In this document: one piece after another, positions 11,815 through 25,800 of the stretch
How the letters are laid out: every line of letters starts with the position of its first letter
Numbering within the stretch: position 1 is the first letter of the stretch
Assembly (NCBI GenBank): GCA_017165825.1
Contig: CM029387.1
Location: 16,479,311-16,543,310, forward strand
Reading direction: 5' to 3'
Origin: Hepsetus odoe
Taxonomy: Eukaryota; Chordata; Actinopteri; Characiformes; Hepsetidae
DNA length: 64,000 nt
Program-made: the position numbers and the translations under genes
The notes under the pieces: model-generated
Database searches by the model: none
What the model saw: the letters and a program-made list of their open reading frames with translations, nothing else
What the model was told of the DNA's origin: nothing

Positions 11815-13089
11815 ATTACACAAAGTTGTAAGATTTTATTCCAAAAAAGGAAAGACTTTTACATTAACGTTACAATTAAAACAAACTGGACGATACGGCA
11901 TAATTTAAGCAATTTTAAAAATTACAATTTTTTTATTTTCTTTCCTGTAATGTCTACAAAAACAATATTAAAGGACCATATAAAAAATCAATGCAGATAA
12001 ACAGCTGTATGATTATAAAAAAAAAACATTTTTTTAAAAATCAAAATAAACACACAAGTAACCTTCATTGTCGAACCAGTGGAGGCACCAGTAGAGAGAA
12101 TGTAGTGTTGTCTTCTCTCGGATCCTCACAGGAACATTCACGTGAATTTATATGTGTGAATGTTAAGGACATAATGACAGTACTGGAAACAGAAACCCCT
12201 CCTACAGTTTAAGACAATATCTGGACAGGCCTTGAGCCATTCAGACATGATCCCTTCTGATGATTACCCAGGAAATCTGCTCAATCATGTGCAGGTCAAA
12301 AGTCATGCCGATTTTGACTTTGACTGGTTTGCATTCACATTTAAAATTTAATACCAACGCCAGTCCCGTGTAAAAGCATGTATGTGAAATGGGATCGAGT
12401 ACCTGCTGGCATCCACCAGTTCGATGCCATTAAAGTCAGATGTCACTCACACTTCCTGCCTGTTATGTCAGAGAACAGTAGATATCAAGAAAAATCTGAA
12501 AAAAATGATGGAAGAATGACCTGACAGGCAAAAGCCCCACATCAATACTGAAGACTAGGGTGAAGGAATAGGAAGTGTAAAGTTTAGGCCCAATGTGTAC
12601 TGTTTTGTTGAAAAAAAATAATTATATGCATGGAAGAGTGATTAGAAGGTAACATTAACAGTGTTCTCTTCACAAAAACCTTTTTCTTGCATTTTGGGAT
12701 TAAACTGCTAAATCATCATATCCATGAATGGATGTATTTCAATAGAAATAACTGTCAAATGTTTAGCATGAGGGTTATTCTATCATTATCCTGTGACGAC
12801 ACATTAAATAAGCCGTACATGCAAGCATTAGGACGGTTCTGCAATGGAATGAAAAAAGATACGGATGTTAGCTGTCAAAACAAAAACGTAAGTTTTACTT
12901 AAAAGGGCCTCAAGACTTACGCACATTTCAAATTTAATGCTGTTTATTTCTGTTACATGCAGCAATAAATGCTTTAAGATGTGCAGAAATGTCTTATTCC
13001 AGCTTTTACTTTTCAGAAAAATCAACAACACTGACCAGGGTACCCAAAGGTTCACATACATCTGAATACCTTCTTCACTTTCAAGCTCA
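11815..13089 (-). other. paxip1: probable paxip1 3' UTR
   Basis: Sequence downstream of the paxip1 stop on the minus strand. AATAAA motifs on the minus strand at 12943-12948 (proximal) and 11835-11840 (distal) are candidate poly(A) signals. No coding signal. Confidence 0.45.
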
Positions 13090-13163
13090 CTAAAAAGGAT
13101 ATGATTCATAATCCAGGGTTTGAGTCAACACTCCTGTGAGAATGAATTCAGCATTGTGAACAT
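13090..13163 (-). CDS. paxip1: paxip1 exon 20 with stop codon
   Basis: Acceptor ATTTTAG|ATGTTC; stop TAG at 13090-13092. Encodes VHNAEFILTGVLTQTLDYES, then YPF, matching the human C-terminus (YKFN) but ending one residue earlier. Confidence 0.94.
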
Positions 13164-14216
13164 CTAAAATATAACCAGGGAGACAAAGAATGACATGGAT
13201 TAGAAACAAGTTTCAAACAACTGAACCTTCTCATTACAATCATTATCTATTAAAGCTCACATCTTGTTGCAAAACAAGTAAAGCTCAACGATCCTGCACT
13301 ATTCAGTAATATTTCATTGTTATAGTGTGATCAACACCATAACGATTCCAAATATTACAACACATACTGTACATTTCATCTGCTTGGTCAGCAAGCTCAT
13401 TATAAATACTTTATCAGCGAGATGGGAAAAATAAAAGAAAAAAATATGCAAGGTAGGTTTCCTCACCGATGTTCTTCAGAAAGTATTCACGGCACAAATG
13501 TAGGTCATTGTCACATGAAATCAGGATAATCTCTGGTAGGTTCTAAAAGAAAAACCAAAAAGCTTGTTGGTCCTATGTACAAATTTGCAGAAGGTTGTGG
13601 GTTCAAATCCCAGAACAGTAGGTTGCTCCGAGGTAACCTTGAGCAAGGTAGAGTCTCCCATCGCTGCTCCCCGGGCACTTCAAATAGCTGCCCTCTGCTG
13701 CACGGTGTGTATGAGTTAACTGTGTGCTGCGTTTCACAATCACAATTAGTCACTTTCACTAAACTGCTGCTTATTAACTATTTATCTTTACACTTATTAC
13801 ACTTATTCACTAACTACCATCATTTATGCAGTGAAAAGAACACGGCAGTCATGTAGTTCAACAGTGAAAAATTGAACTGTATTATATTGTCATCGTAGGT
13901 GCAACGTATTGAGTGTGGTCATCAAATCTGGTGCAAAGATCATCACAGCTTCAGAGGATTGATACATAGACTCCACAGCTGAGTGTGCACATTGGGGATA
14001 TTTATCCTCAGGGGAGAGGAGGGTGACTTACCTTGTTTTGCTTGTGCTCCATGATCTTGCGGAAAGAAGGCTGTTTGGACAGAAGCTTCCCTCCAGCACT
14101 CTCCACAATGGCTTTCATAGTGCTGAGGCTGGGACATATCCCCGGTGTTATGTAGAAATACTTCCCCTGTGGAGATGGGAGTGAGACATCTTTTTTTTTC
14201 TTCAAGAAAACATAAA

Positions 14217-14271
<55 letters not shown>

Positions 14272-14424
14272 AGAGAAAGTTCTCAGTGACATCCAATTAA
14301 GCCATGTGCCAGTGCTGGAGCACAGTGAAGGGTGGACAAGACCATAGCTCTGCACACAGCAAAGACCAGGCTGGGGAAGACTGGGGAAAATAGAAAGATG
14401 CCACAGATGAAAGATGAGGGAAGC

Positions 14425-14462
<38 letters not shown>

Positions 14463-15175
14463 TACACCCCCTACTTTTTTAATGATCACTTTTCTTCTCG
14501 CTGTCACAAAAACATCATAGAAAATTGAAGAAGCATTTTATGTCAAAGTTAAAAAATATACTAATTCAATTTTATTTTAGGAATATTTTCATTTCTCAGT
14601 TCTAGAGTTTTTAAATAGTGGGGGGGAGCACTGCCATGTTTAATTGGACGTGATGTGCACAGGAAAGAATAAAAAAAAAAAGCCTCAAACAAACAAATTC
14701 CAAAAATATACTGGGATTGTAGAAATGCACGGAACATGGAGATTCAACTGTATTGTTGTTTGGAATGTTGTGGATGCTAATAATTCAAATAGAATTATTT
14801 TTATAAGTATAAATAATTCACAATGCATGGATTTGTTGTCTTTCTACACATAGAAAGCTGTTTATATAAACACATTTCAATACAATTGTTGCATTATAGC
14901 CAATGAGCACATGAACACAATGAAAGTCCTTTTGGAAAGAAGTGGATTTCTGCATCTTTAAAGCCCGATACTGTTGCCTTTGGGGTTGCGTGTTCAGATT
15001 GAATAGAAAGGGCTGAGATTTGAACAATTATGTGGTGATTAGATTCAATTCAAGCAGTTCAGAATCTCCTTACTTTGAACAGCGGAGCTGCGTGAGCTCT
15101 CTTCAGCGACTCCTCGAGACTGAAACAGAATAGGACCTCTGCTTCTGCATCTCGTAGCATGTAGTTCTGTTCATC

Positions 15176-15206
<31 letters not shown>

Positions 15207-18200
15207 GCTTTCACAACATGCTTCCTAACACAGTTTGCCAAAGTTGAACTAATCAAAATATGGCCAGACTGTATCTCACTTGGTTTCTCACCATTTCCCC
15301 CTTAGCCTAAACATAGCTAATCAGTCTTATGTCTGGTGCCTAAAGTAAAATATTTGAGATTTCCTGAATCTTACATATAATGAGGCAAATGTGTCATTGC
15401 TGGGCTACAAGCTTCCATTACATTTGAGCTGCATGAGCCTTGAGGTTCTAGTACAAACTCAAAAAGACAACTACAGACACTTCCCAGTCCATCACAGAGC
15501 AGTTACTTTTGGGGTAAAAAGAAATGGTGTTTTTGATTTTTGGACAAGTGGTTATTTTAACATTAGAAGGACACAATTCCTGCACATTACATCCAGCCAC
15601 ACTTACCCACAAATTTCTGGCTTTTCCAGCTCTCTTGGAGCCACTCTGGTGTGACGATGTGCTTAACGACAGATATGGCCGTCAGAAACTTGACAGTGCG
15701 GGTCACTTTGCTGGCCACTAGATGAGTGCACTTCAGTGCGCCGTCTGCTACTTCACCACCGAGTTCGTAGAGTCTCTGAAGGGGAGAGGGAGAGATAGAG
15801 AGACAAAACGTCAAATACAGACAAAACATGAAAGCTCAGTAAAGAGTCCTTGTGTGTTATTTCAGACAAGAAACTGATTTCTCTCAGCTCTTGAGCTGTA
15901 CTAAAGCCTGCAGGCATTTATTCTCCACTAAATCTGTTCATTTTCAGCGAACCTCTTCAGACACCTGAACCAGCAAAGGCTGTCTAACGAGCAGCCAAAG
16001 ACTGGTTATATCCTTAGACACTTGGGCAAACGGAGCCAATTAGAGGCTCTGCAGTGTAAAGTGAGGACACACACTGGGTTCACATACCTTTATGTACTGC
16101 TGGGTCTGCAGAGGTTCAAAGCCAGTAAAGAAGACGTATGGTGTAGACTCTGGGGGAAGCTTTTTGGTCGGCGTGGGCAGCTCCTCCAATCTGCGGAATC
16201 GGATAATTAATGCATTCTTCCACCGGGAACTCAAAATTCTTATTTCAGTGCTTACAGCAACCTTTATCAGGCTTTAACATAAAGCACTACTGTAGAGTTC
16301 TTGGGGCTCAACAGGCACCCAATAGGTAAATAGAGTTCTACATTTAACACTTTAAAAGCTTGTGGACATGTATTCATTAAGAAACTTAATCAGTTATTAA
16401 GTTCATCTTTAAAAACTAATAACATTAATGCTTTACTATCTAAGGGATCCACTGATCCTTCAAAATCACTCAGTACTTCCTTCAAAAAGTGTGAAATATT
16501 GAGTGCGTTAAAAATCACATCCCTATTTTACCCGTAAAGCTCATTAAAAGAGCTAACACTTATCTAACACTTATAATAAAAATCATGGCTTCTGATGGAG
16601 TTTGTTTCGTCGCAGAACAAGCATTCCTACACCTGATCTTTGAACCAAATGGGAAAAAAAGAAAACTCTATTGTTATTTCAAGGATGTCACCGTTAGCTA
16701 CTGATAAATGGGTACACATTCTTAGCCCTATTTTTGGGTAAAGAGTCTATAAGAAAAGTTTAATTTCAGGGCAAAAGGTTTTGAGCAGTATTGAAGGGTA
16801 TGTTTAGATTTAGATACCCTGTTTAAAGTTAAGTTCATTTGTGTAGAACTCACTTGGGTTTCTTGGCTGGTGGCTGACAATTGCCGTCTGTCTGCTTCTG
16901 CTTCTGCTGTAGACGTAGGCTCTAAAGCAAGAGAACATCATCCACACACAAAGTTAAAAAAACAAAAAACAAATATTAAGCAAACCCTACTCAAATGTGA
17001 AGCACTCAACCATGTTGGATATGCAGGATATTAATGATAAAACTATTCCTTACACCTTAGAATAAAAAAAAAGAAGCCATTAATTGTGACATTAAGACTA
17101 GCTTTAACAGTAAACTAGCCTTGATCTAAGTTCCATGTGTTTCTGAAAAACCAGACTTTAGTCAGTGTAAAACAGCAAATTAGGAACATCTGAATGGCTA
17201 TTTACCACCAACGCATCTGGAGAGATCTTCACAGGAGTTCGCCACGCAACTGCAAAAAAGGAACATTAAGACACCATATCAACTAACAAATGAGCCATAA
17301 CCAAGCAGAAGGTATTAAGTAGTAACTTTTCTCTTAGTTTGAGTAAATAAACTATCCTTTGATGTAAAAAGCCTCTGCTGAAGTTCAGACCAGAGGCTGG
17401 ATATATAAACATCCACCAAACCCAAAATCTAAACTCATTCACTCAAGCTGAAGTGAAAACAAGTATACATACTCCAGCAAAAAAGTAATTTTTTTATTAT
17501 TATTATTATTTTTTAAAGCAATTAAACAGGTCTACTACTTCCGGCTAATAATGCAAGGCCTATTTATTTGCCAAGTGTAATACACTGGGTGGCGCTAGCC
17601 TAACAGTTGGCAGGAGTGGATAAGAGCATCAGTTAAATGCTCTAATATAAACTGTAAACATAATTGGAAAGGTAAACACAATTACATGTAAGTGTAAATC
17701 TCCAATTCAGATGTTAAATTCAGCAAATAAACACAAACTGTAAATTAAAATGCAGTGTTTGCTCTGCAGAGCACATGTGTTTAACTGAACTAAAAAATAT
17801 AATATCATCAACAAAGCAATGACCAGGGGGGCCAGACTTTTATATCTGACAACTCTTTCTTAACTCTGGAGAAGCAGAGTATCTTCTTTTATTGCTAATA
17901 GGCAGAAATTCATTCTCATTACAAACTTCAGATTAAAGGCTTTTCAAGTGCTCCAGTGCTCACACAGCCACTCACATTTTTAGCTCATAATGAAAAAGAG
18001 ACCTCACTGATCTGGGGATTTATAGAAATGTCATTTTCAAAAATGTGCAAATAATGAATCTTGCCCCCCCCCCCCCCCCCCCCACAAACAATGAAACCGT
18101 CTCCAGTTTAACAACCACTGGTTAATAACCCTCTGAGGTTTTATGTATGCTTGACTGAGCACCAACTTGGATCTAGAGCATAAACTTGCCTTAGAAAGTC

Positions 18201-21200
18201 ATTTATTGCAGTACCTTTTACACTTTGCCTTTAAACTAAGCGACACAGCAATTAAAGCAGTGACAACTAAATGACACATATAAATACTATAAATTGTAAT
18301 AAATTTTATAAAAATAAATAAATATATATATATATATACATATACACACACACACACACACATCTTCATTAGTAACTGACCCAAGTCAACTTTAAAGCAG
18401 TGGTTGTCAGTTCTGGTCCTGGGAGACTCTTAATTGGCACAGCTTCTTCAGAAACTTACCCAATAGGTTCTGGACAAGGTTTAGGTTGGGCGCCAGTGGT
18501 TCAGGCATGTTGAACTGCGAGTATCTGCTGTGTTGGACCTGCCGTAAAGCATCAAAGTTTCCCAGCAGGATGTCACAGAGCCACTGAGCATTCACACATG
18601 GGATCCTCCACTCCTTAGCCTTCTCATACTTTAGCCCAGTTGGTCTGAATGAAGCACAGGCACATTCAGACTAATGAGTAGAGGTGGATGCACATTGTTA
18701 CCATACGGTTTTCATGAAAAGTAAAGAACCTTGATGTGTTGTAAGATTCCTGCTTGTTTTTCTGCTTCCAACAAGAGCCGAACTATAATGGCTAAATAAC
18801 TGGGTCAAGGAATCTCCAGAAGAGCAGGTTTTCTAGGGTGCTCCTGGCATGCAATGATTAGTACCTCACAAAAGTGATAGGACAGGATAATGGCCACCCA
18901 AGGTCATTGACAGGAGCCAAGGTCCAACCCCAAAAGAATAGCTACTGTAGTACAAGTTGCTGAAAAGGTTCATGCTTGCTATGATTGCAATGCAGCATGT
19001 GTGTATGGGGCTGTGCTGCCACCAGAGTGCCCATCAGGGTCAGAGCAAATGACGTTATTTTTGCTCAGAATGGACATCCTCCACTGAGAAAGGAGAATCT
19101 AAAGCAAGCTATTCAATTGGTTCTGTGAATACTGGCCACTCAAAAATAAGAAAAACATATTGATGGCAACAGCTTTGTCTTTTAAAGACTACAGAAAAGA
19201 AACAATACAATTCTATTACTGCAATGTGGCACAATAAACTCTTCAGTTGCCATTACTTTACCCTCAATTACGCAGCTAAAAGACAGAAGGCTTCAACAAA
19301 TAACAGAATGAATGAATGGTAGCTTACTCTTTGCAGATGAGAATTGTATTGCTGCGACACAGATAGCCTGTGTAGCGAGCTCCTGCTAAAAAGGCCATGA
19401 GCTTTAAGTCATCCCGATCGCTGTCCACAAATCCAGTCACTGAAATGATCTGAGGATTAAGGCAAAAACATCTCAAAATCAGCCTGGGAGGCAAAGTTAT
19501 TTCTTCAGTTATCAAGCTGTTCATGAGGTAAATGACATGGATTATAGCAGGAAACACGCTGGACCCATCTCCTACTCTTAACTTTGCTGAGGAGCGAGGC
19601 GTATTTTCACAGCATGTTGCAAAGATGAAACCAACAGCAAAACCTAGTTTGAGGCACACATTCATATATACTACTGTATAGCTTTATAACTATAATAGTA
19701 ATAATAGATGTAATGATAGATGTAGAAGTTTTCAGAATGAATTCACAATATAAATATGAAATACACCTGTATTCATTTTATGTTACATTTTGTTACAATT
19801 GGCAGCATTTACACTATAGTTCATTTTTTTTCCTTGAATAATTTAATGTAACTGTCTGGAAAATTTAAAAGTGACAGTGATAATCACTAAGAGTGATACG
19901 CCCAGCATAGGTGATGAACGCTTTCTAGTTTTCAGCATGAATGAGCATAACCTCAGTCAGATAAGGCCATTTTTTAACTGAATAAAAATCTCATGTCGTA
20001 GCTTTGAGAACTGCAGATTATAAAGGGTTCAGACTGAGCTTCTAGTGAAGTCTTGCGTTCTTCGTACATGCTGTGAACAGGGTTTGGCTCCTGGGGGGAA
20101 GCTGAAGGGTAGGTGAAGGGTCCGATGAGGAGGGACCATCTTTTTTTTCTTCAGAACAGTGTTGAGCCAATGAGCCGTCACACAGCGCTTGCCCTCCCTC
20201 AAAGCCTAAAAAAGAGCATTAAGGCACAGTTAATGCAGCATTAACCGCTGGATCGTTATGCACGTGTTTAGGTAAGCCTTATATCCCTGATTAAAGAAAA
20301 GCAGCACTCAGTTCAGGAAAAAACTACTCCATAAAACAAAATGTAAAAATCTCTTGAACACTTGAAACCATCCATATTCAGAATCTCATTTCAACAGTTT
20401 TACAGTTCTTAAAGAATAATTCAAGGATTCAATAAATTATGATTTTGATTCATTTCTGAATGACTTTTTATATTAGCATTAAACTGAATTTTACACTGAA
20501 CACAAGCACGTGCCAAGTGTACAATTTATACCCTCTTAATAAATAAAAATAATAAAGTAAGATCATTTATTTTAGGCATTTTTACACATCAATTATATAT
20601 ATATATAATTTTTTACTTTTTAATTTCTAAAAGTGTAGTGAATGCATCACCTTCAGACTGTTTTTTTTGTTTGCTCTCCTATAATTGACAGTTTTACTCA
20701 CATCAATAAAACATCTATAAGCTCAGTGTACAAGAAACACTTACCTGTAAGTACATGCTGCTGACTTGACTTTCACAGAGCAAGTGAGTGCAGCGATTCA
20801 GTGCAGAGTCAACTGCTCCTCCATAAGCCTGAATTATCTGAATTAAAAAGAGGGGTTACTGATTATTTCCAAATGATTAGAAATCATCATATCAAGAGAA
20901 CAGAAGACAAAAGAAAAAAAATAGTTATTTTACCAAGGATTCCAAGCTTAAGTACTTACCCAAATTAGTTCCCAAAAAGTTCATATTGACCTTTTTACTG
21001 GCTTTGAATTTTTGTTGACATTTCAAAACTAGTGTTACAACATTAAAGAATGTTAAATCTTACAGTTAGTACAGTTTAAAATGCTGCTAAGGGCAGCATG
21101 CTGGCGCGGTGGTGGGGAGTATGCGAGAAGGCCCTGGGTTCGATTCCCAGGCAGGATGGTCCTGGTATTTCTATGTGGAGTTTACATGTTCTCCCGGGTT

Positions 21201-22538
21201 TTACGTGGGTTTCCACCCACCATCCAAAGACATGCACGTCAGGTGGATTAGGGATGCTAAATTGCCTGTAGGAGAGCGTGTGTGTTTGTCTTTGTGTCTA
21301 CCCTGTGATGGACTGACGTCCTCTCCAGGGTGTTTACGCGCCTTTCGCCTTTTGAAAGCTCCCCCTGCAACCTTAATTAAGACAAGTGGCTATGAAAATG
21401 AGTGAGTGAGAGTGAGTAAATGCTGCTATAGAAGGCGCAAGAACAGCTTCTCGCTCAAGTACTGCTTTCATTTCCAAGCCATGTAGACCTTAAGAAAAAA
21501 AACAACTTGTCATTTTAACTATCATCTTTCATTAATTAATTTATTATCGGAGTCGCTTAACCTAACCAGCGTCTTCGGGGTTACTAGACCCTATCCTAGC
21601 ACTCATAGGGTGAAAAGGGTTAAAAACACTTTGGGAAGGTTCCCAATTCACACTCAATATAAATCCTTCTGTAACTGAATTATTCAGGCCACAACTAATG
21701 TATGCCAATGTTCAACCCTAGAACAGACCCTACTATGGAACATCAATTCAACCAGTTTTAAACTTGCTAGATGGTCAACTTAATATTTTGAGCACTCACC
21801 CTCTTCCACGTTGCCAGCAACTGCTTATCAGCCATTTGTTCTTGATAGTCCGCTATGGCGAAGACACAGCCAACCAAAAAGCCATCTTCTGGGACTGAAC
21901 AGCGTGCATGATAACACAAATGTTCACAAGAATCCAAAAGATGAAAGAAGCAGCTTACAATTTGTCTAATTTGAAGACATTCAATACTGCTCAACCACAT
22001 GTAAATGAAAACAAACCCAAGACTCTTTTGTTTAGGTGGAATTGTAATGCAAAATAAGTAATGTCCCAAATGAACAACACTCTAGTCAGTGTGTGGTATC
22101 AATGAAGGTCAGCCGCTGTACTTACTCTCTTGCCCTGGCTCGTGCCCAAACAGCTTGTGCAGCTGTGTAGGCTGCAGTGCCAATTGCTGCTGATGCTGCA
22201 GGGCCTGGGGGTTCTGATGCTGCAGCTGCTGCTGGCTTTGCATCTGTTGCTGCTGCTGCTGTTGCTGCAGCTGTTGCTGCTGCAGCAAATGCTGTTGCTG
22301 GAGTTGCTGTTGCTGCAAATGTTGCTGGTGTATCTGCTGCTGATTTGGCTGCTGTTGCTGCTGTTGCTGCTGCTGCTGTTGCAACTGCAGCTGGAGCCTG
22401 TGCTGCTGCAGCTGCTGCAACTGCTGCTGCAAAGCATGTTGCTGCTGTTGCTGCAGCTGCTGCTGCTGCAACGGCTGCCGCAGCAACTGCGGTCGCAACT
22501 GCTGCTGCAAAAAAGTATACTGTTGCTGCTGCTGCTGC

Positions 22539-22569
<31 letters not shown>

Positions 22570-22583
22570 GCTGCTGCTGCTGC

Positions 22584-22622
<39 letters not shown>

Positions 22623-22827
22623 GAATAAATTTGTTGGTGCATTTGCTGCTGAAGGAACTGATGCTGCTGTTGGGGCATCTGAGGAAATCCTTGCGTCGGC
22701 TGCGGTTGCTGCTGTTGCTGATGGTGCATTTGCATGCTCTGCTGCTGCAGGTGCATCATGGGATGCTGCTGCAGCATCTGCTGTGCATGCTGTTGCTGCG
22801 GTTGTTGCTGCTGAGGGATCTGGTGTG

Positions 22828-22861
<34 letters not shown>

Positions 22862-25800
22862 TTGTTGCTGCTGTTGCTGTTGTTGCTGCTGGTGTTGTTG
22901 CAGTAGATGCTGCTGTGCTTCAGGAGTGAGCTGTTGTTGTTGTTGTTGTTGTTGTTGTTGTGGAGGCTTGACAGCGTTGAACAGCAGCTGGTTGGGGACA
23001 CCGGGCTGGCCCTGACTGCCCTGTGGCTCCATACCTTTAGCAGAGGCAGAAAAACTCTGAAGAATCTGAGATTAAAAGAAATAAAAAGCAATGGATTTGA
23101 GGTCATTTACTGCACAGCTTCAGTTTACATAGCTCCTACAGATAATGTTGTGATGAAACCAAACTATAGCAATAACCTCAACGGGCACTGAAATCTTTGA
23201 TGTTACACTGGTATCAGACTGTTTAATAAGAGATGCTTATATTTGACCAAACTGATATTCAATGATGCCTTAACTGTGTCATGAAAGATCGAAGGGGGAA
23301 TCAATATTTTATAGATTTTGCTACATCAATAATAACAATTTAACAATAACAATAAGTCATATTTCTACGTATTGATAATGCCCAAGTTCACAGTCACTCA
23401 GAAAGAGATTCAGTTACACACCAATTACTAAGCAGAGAATGGCAGCTATGATCACAACCCCTCGACCCCAAACAAAACTGCTTAAAAAGGGCCAGAGATG
23501 TAGATCTAATAAGGTAAACAAAGCTACTAAGCTAAGCATTATGTAAACTTCTGCAAGGGCACAACAGCAAACTGAGGAAAATAAAAAAAAACACTTGCAA
23601 AAAACCTATTAAATAATTCACAGTAAATACTGGATGAAATTTTAAAAATTTGAATAATCCTAGTATTTAACAGAATAAAACATTAAGTAATGCGTCTGTC
23701 TTACATGAGCGACATTGGGTGGTCGGTTGACTTGCTGTGGCTCGCCGCTGTTTGTAATGTTCCGGAGCGGTCGGGCCGGCACGTTCCATCCTCCCATCAC
23801 CTCCAGACGTTCAGACCCCGGGAGGACGCCAGTGCCACCAGGGCCACTCAGCCGGGCCTCTGCAGGGCCCACCACACCTGGCACAGGTGGCACATTGGCA
23901 CACAGGTTGATGAGGCCTGTATCCTTGCCTGGCTGTAGACGACGCTTAGCTGGGATTGACTGGGGCACCTCAGCTGGTGTCCAGTTTAGGTTGCGTTCCT
24001 CTTTTTCCGGGCTGGAGTCATCCGAGTCATCAAACATGAGCTCTGGTCGGCGCTCGTGTTTGGGGGAGGGGGAGTGTCCGGGCCGCCTGGAGGGCGTGGC
24101 CTCACGGGACGAGGTGGGACTTGAACGCCTGCTACGAGAGCTGGCCTCTGAGCTGCGCTCATTTTCATAATCACTTCTTTCTTCCTCTTCCTCCTCCTCT
24201 TCTTCCTCATGGTAGGTAAGGCGTGGGTGATACAGAGCTTCATCTTTTCTGCTTTTGTCGTTGACAGAGTGTATGATCCATTCAGGGGTGACTACTTTAA
24301 TGCTGCTGTGTCTCAAAGCACATTCATATTTTGCCTGTAAACAAAACAAAACAAACAAAACAAAAAAAGCATGATGAAATTCCCACTCTGCTTCCTATCA
24401 ATCTTTTGACACACCTCTTTTGTCAGCTTTTCTTAAAGGTTAGTGTCCGCTGGATGTCATGATGTAAGCATGAGTGCAAAAGTCAGGACTGTGTTAACAT
24501 CAGAAACATTTGCTGGGCAAAGAAATGATACTAACATTAGCTATTTTTCTATTGACGTACATAAGCAAGTCAGCTAACGTGACCTAATGCAAAATGATGG
24601 ACGATATGTTTTACTATATCAATGAAAGTGATTCAGTTATAATCAGAAAAAAAAACAGATGAACCAAATACATTCTGTTTACACTAAACATTAGATAACA
24701 CTGTATGGCTGTTAAAAAAATAAAAAATAAAAATAACATCAGTTTCTGTGAACCACTTCTGTGACCAAGAACTTAATGCATGGCACAGGAAATGACACGT
24801 TGGACCTCAAACTATTCCTTCACAATTGTGTCCACAAAGGGCACCAAAGATGGGGCCAATAAACACCCACACCCCAAACAAGCAAATCCAGCAGCACAAA
24901 GGCTGCCTGCGCTGTGAGAGCAGACGACAGGCTGTTAAACCAAGCTAACTGCACCATTAAAGGAACTCACCATAAACCTGCACTGACAAAGTGTACCGGA
25001 TTCTCAACTGAACAGCTAAGATTAAATCTAAATGCAAATGGAGAAAACCTGGTTATAAAGTCTGTGCAGAAGAGATGAATGGCTTTTTTTACCCCCTTAG
25101 GTTCAGGGACCACCAGATGTGTGCACTTCTTGTTGAAATTCAGCTGACATTCACCTCCATAAAATGTAATAAAGGCCCACAGGGTGCTGAGATCTTCTGC
25201 CATCTGAGAACCAAATACAAGACAAATGGATGTAATTCAGGTGCTTGAGAGTGAAAAGAGTATGATTATCAGGCTTCTATGTAGTGGATAAACAGGTAAA
25301 ACTTACGTGAGGTAAACATGCTCGGATGCCAAAGAACAACTGGCCTGATTCAGGCGAAAACCCTGTAACTCTGTTTCATGACTAGTCAAGGAAGCAATAC
25401 ATGTATGCATCTATGCACACAAGTGTGTGTGTATATGTGCATATCTCTCTTAGCAACAACAGTTCTCCTTAAACAAACTCCTTAAACTTTAAACTAATTA
25501 TTAAGTGATTATAGATAATAAATCAGTAATACTAGAAACTTAAAAGTTCAAGTTAGGAGAATGAGATATTCTAAACCCTAGCACTAAGCTTGGAAATACA
25601 TACAAAAGCATTCGGATTCAAAAACACCCAGCTGTTTACAGAGGATACGGTAGCAAGGCTCCACATCTTACAGAGAGTATAACCCAACTGGGCTGAAACA
25701 CAAAACATAAAAGCAACATTAAGACAATGTTTCCAAATGCTGTATGTACATAATATCAGTGATTCCATATTAATTACAGTAATTATTCATTATCATGACA

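Noticed and set aside
22130..22929. Long plus-strand open frames coding poly-Leu (164 aa) and poly-Ala (250 aa)
   Set aside because: They are antisense readings of the paxip1 CAG/CAA repeat exon; a triplet repeat without stops is open in several frames. No independent evidence of expression.
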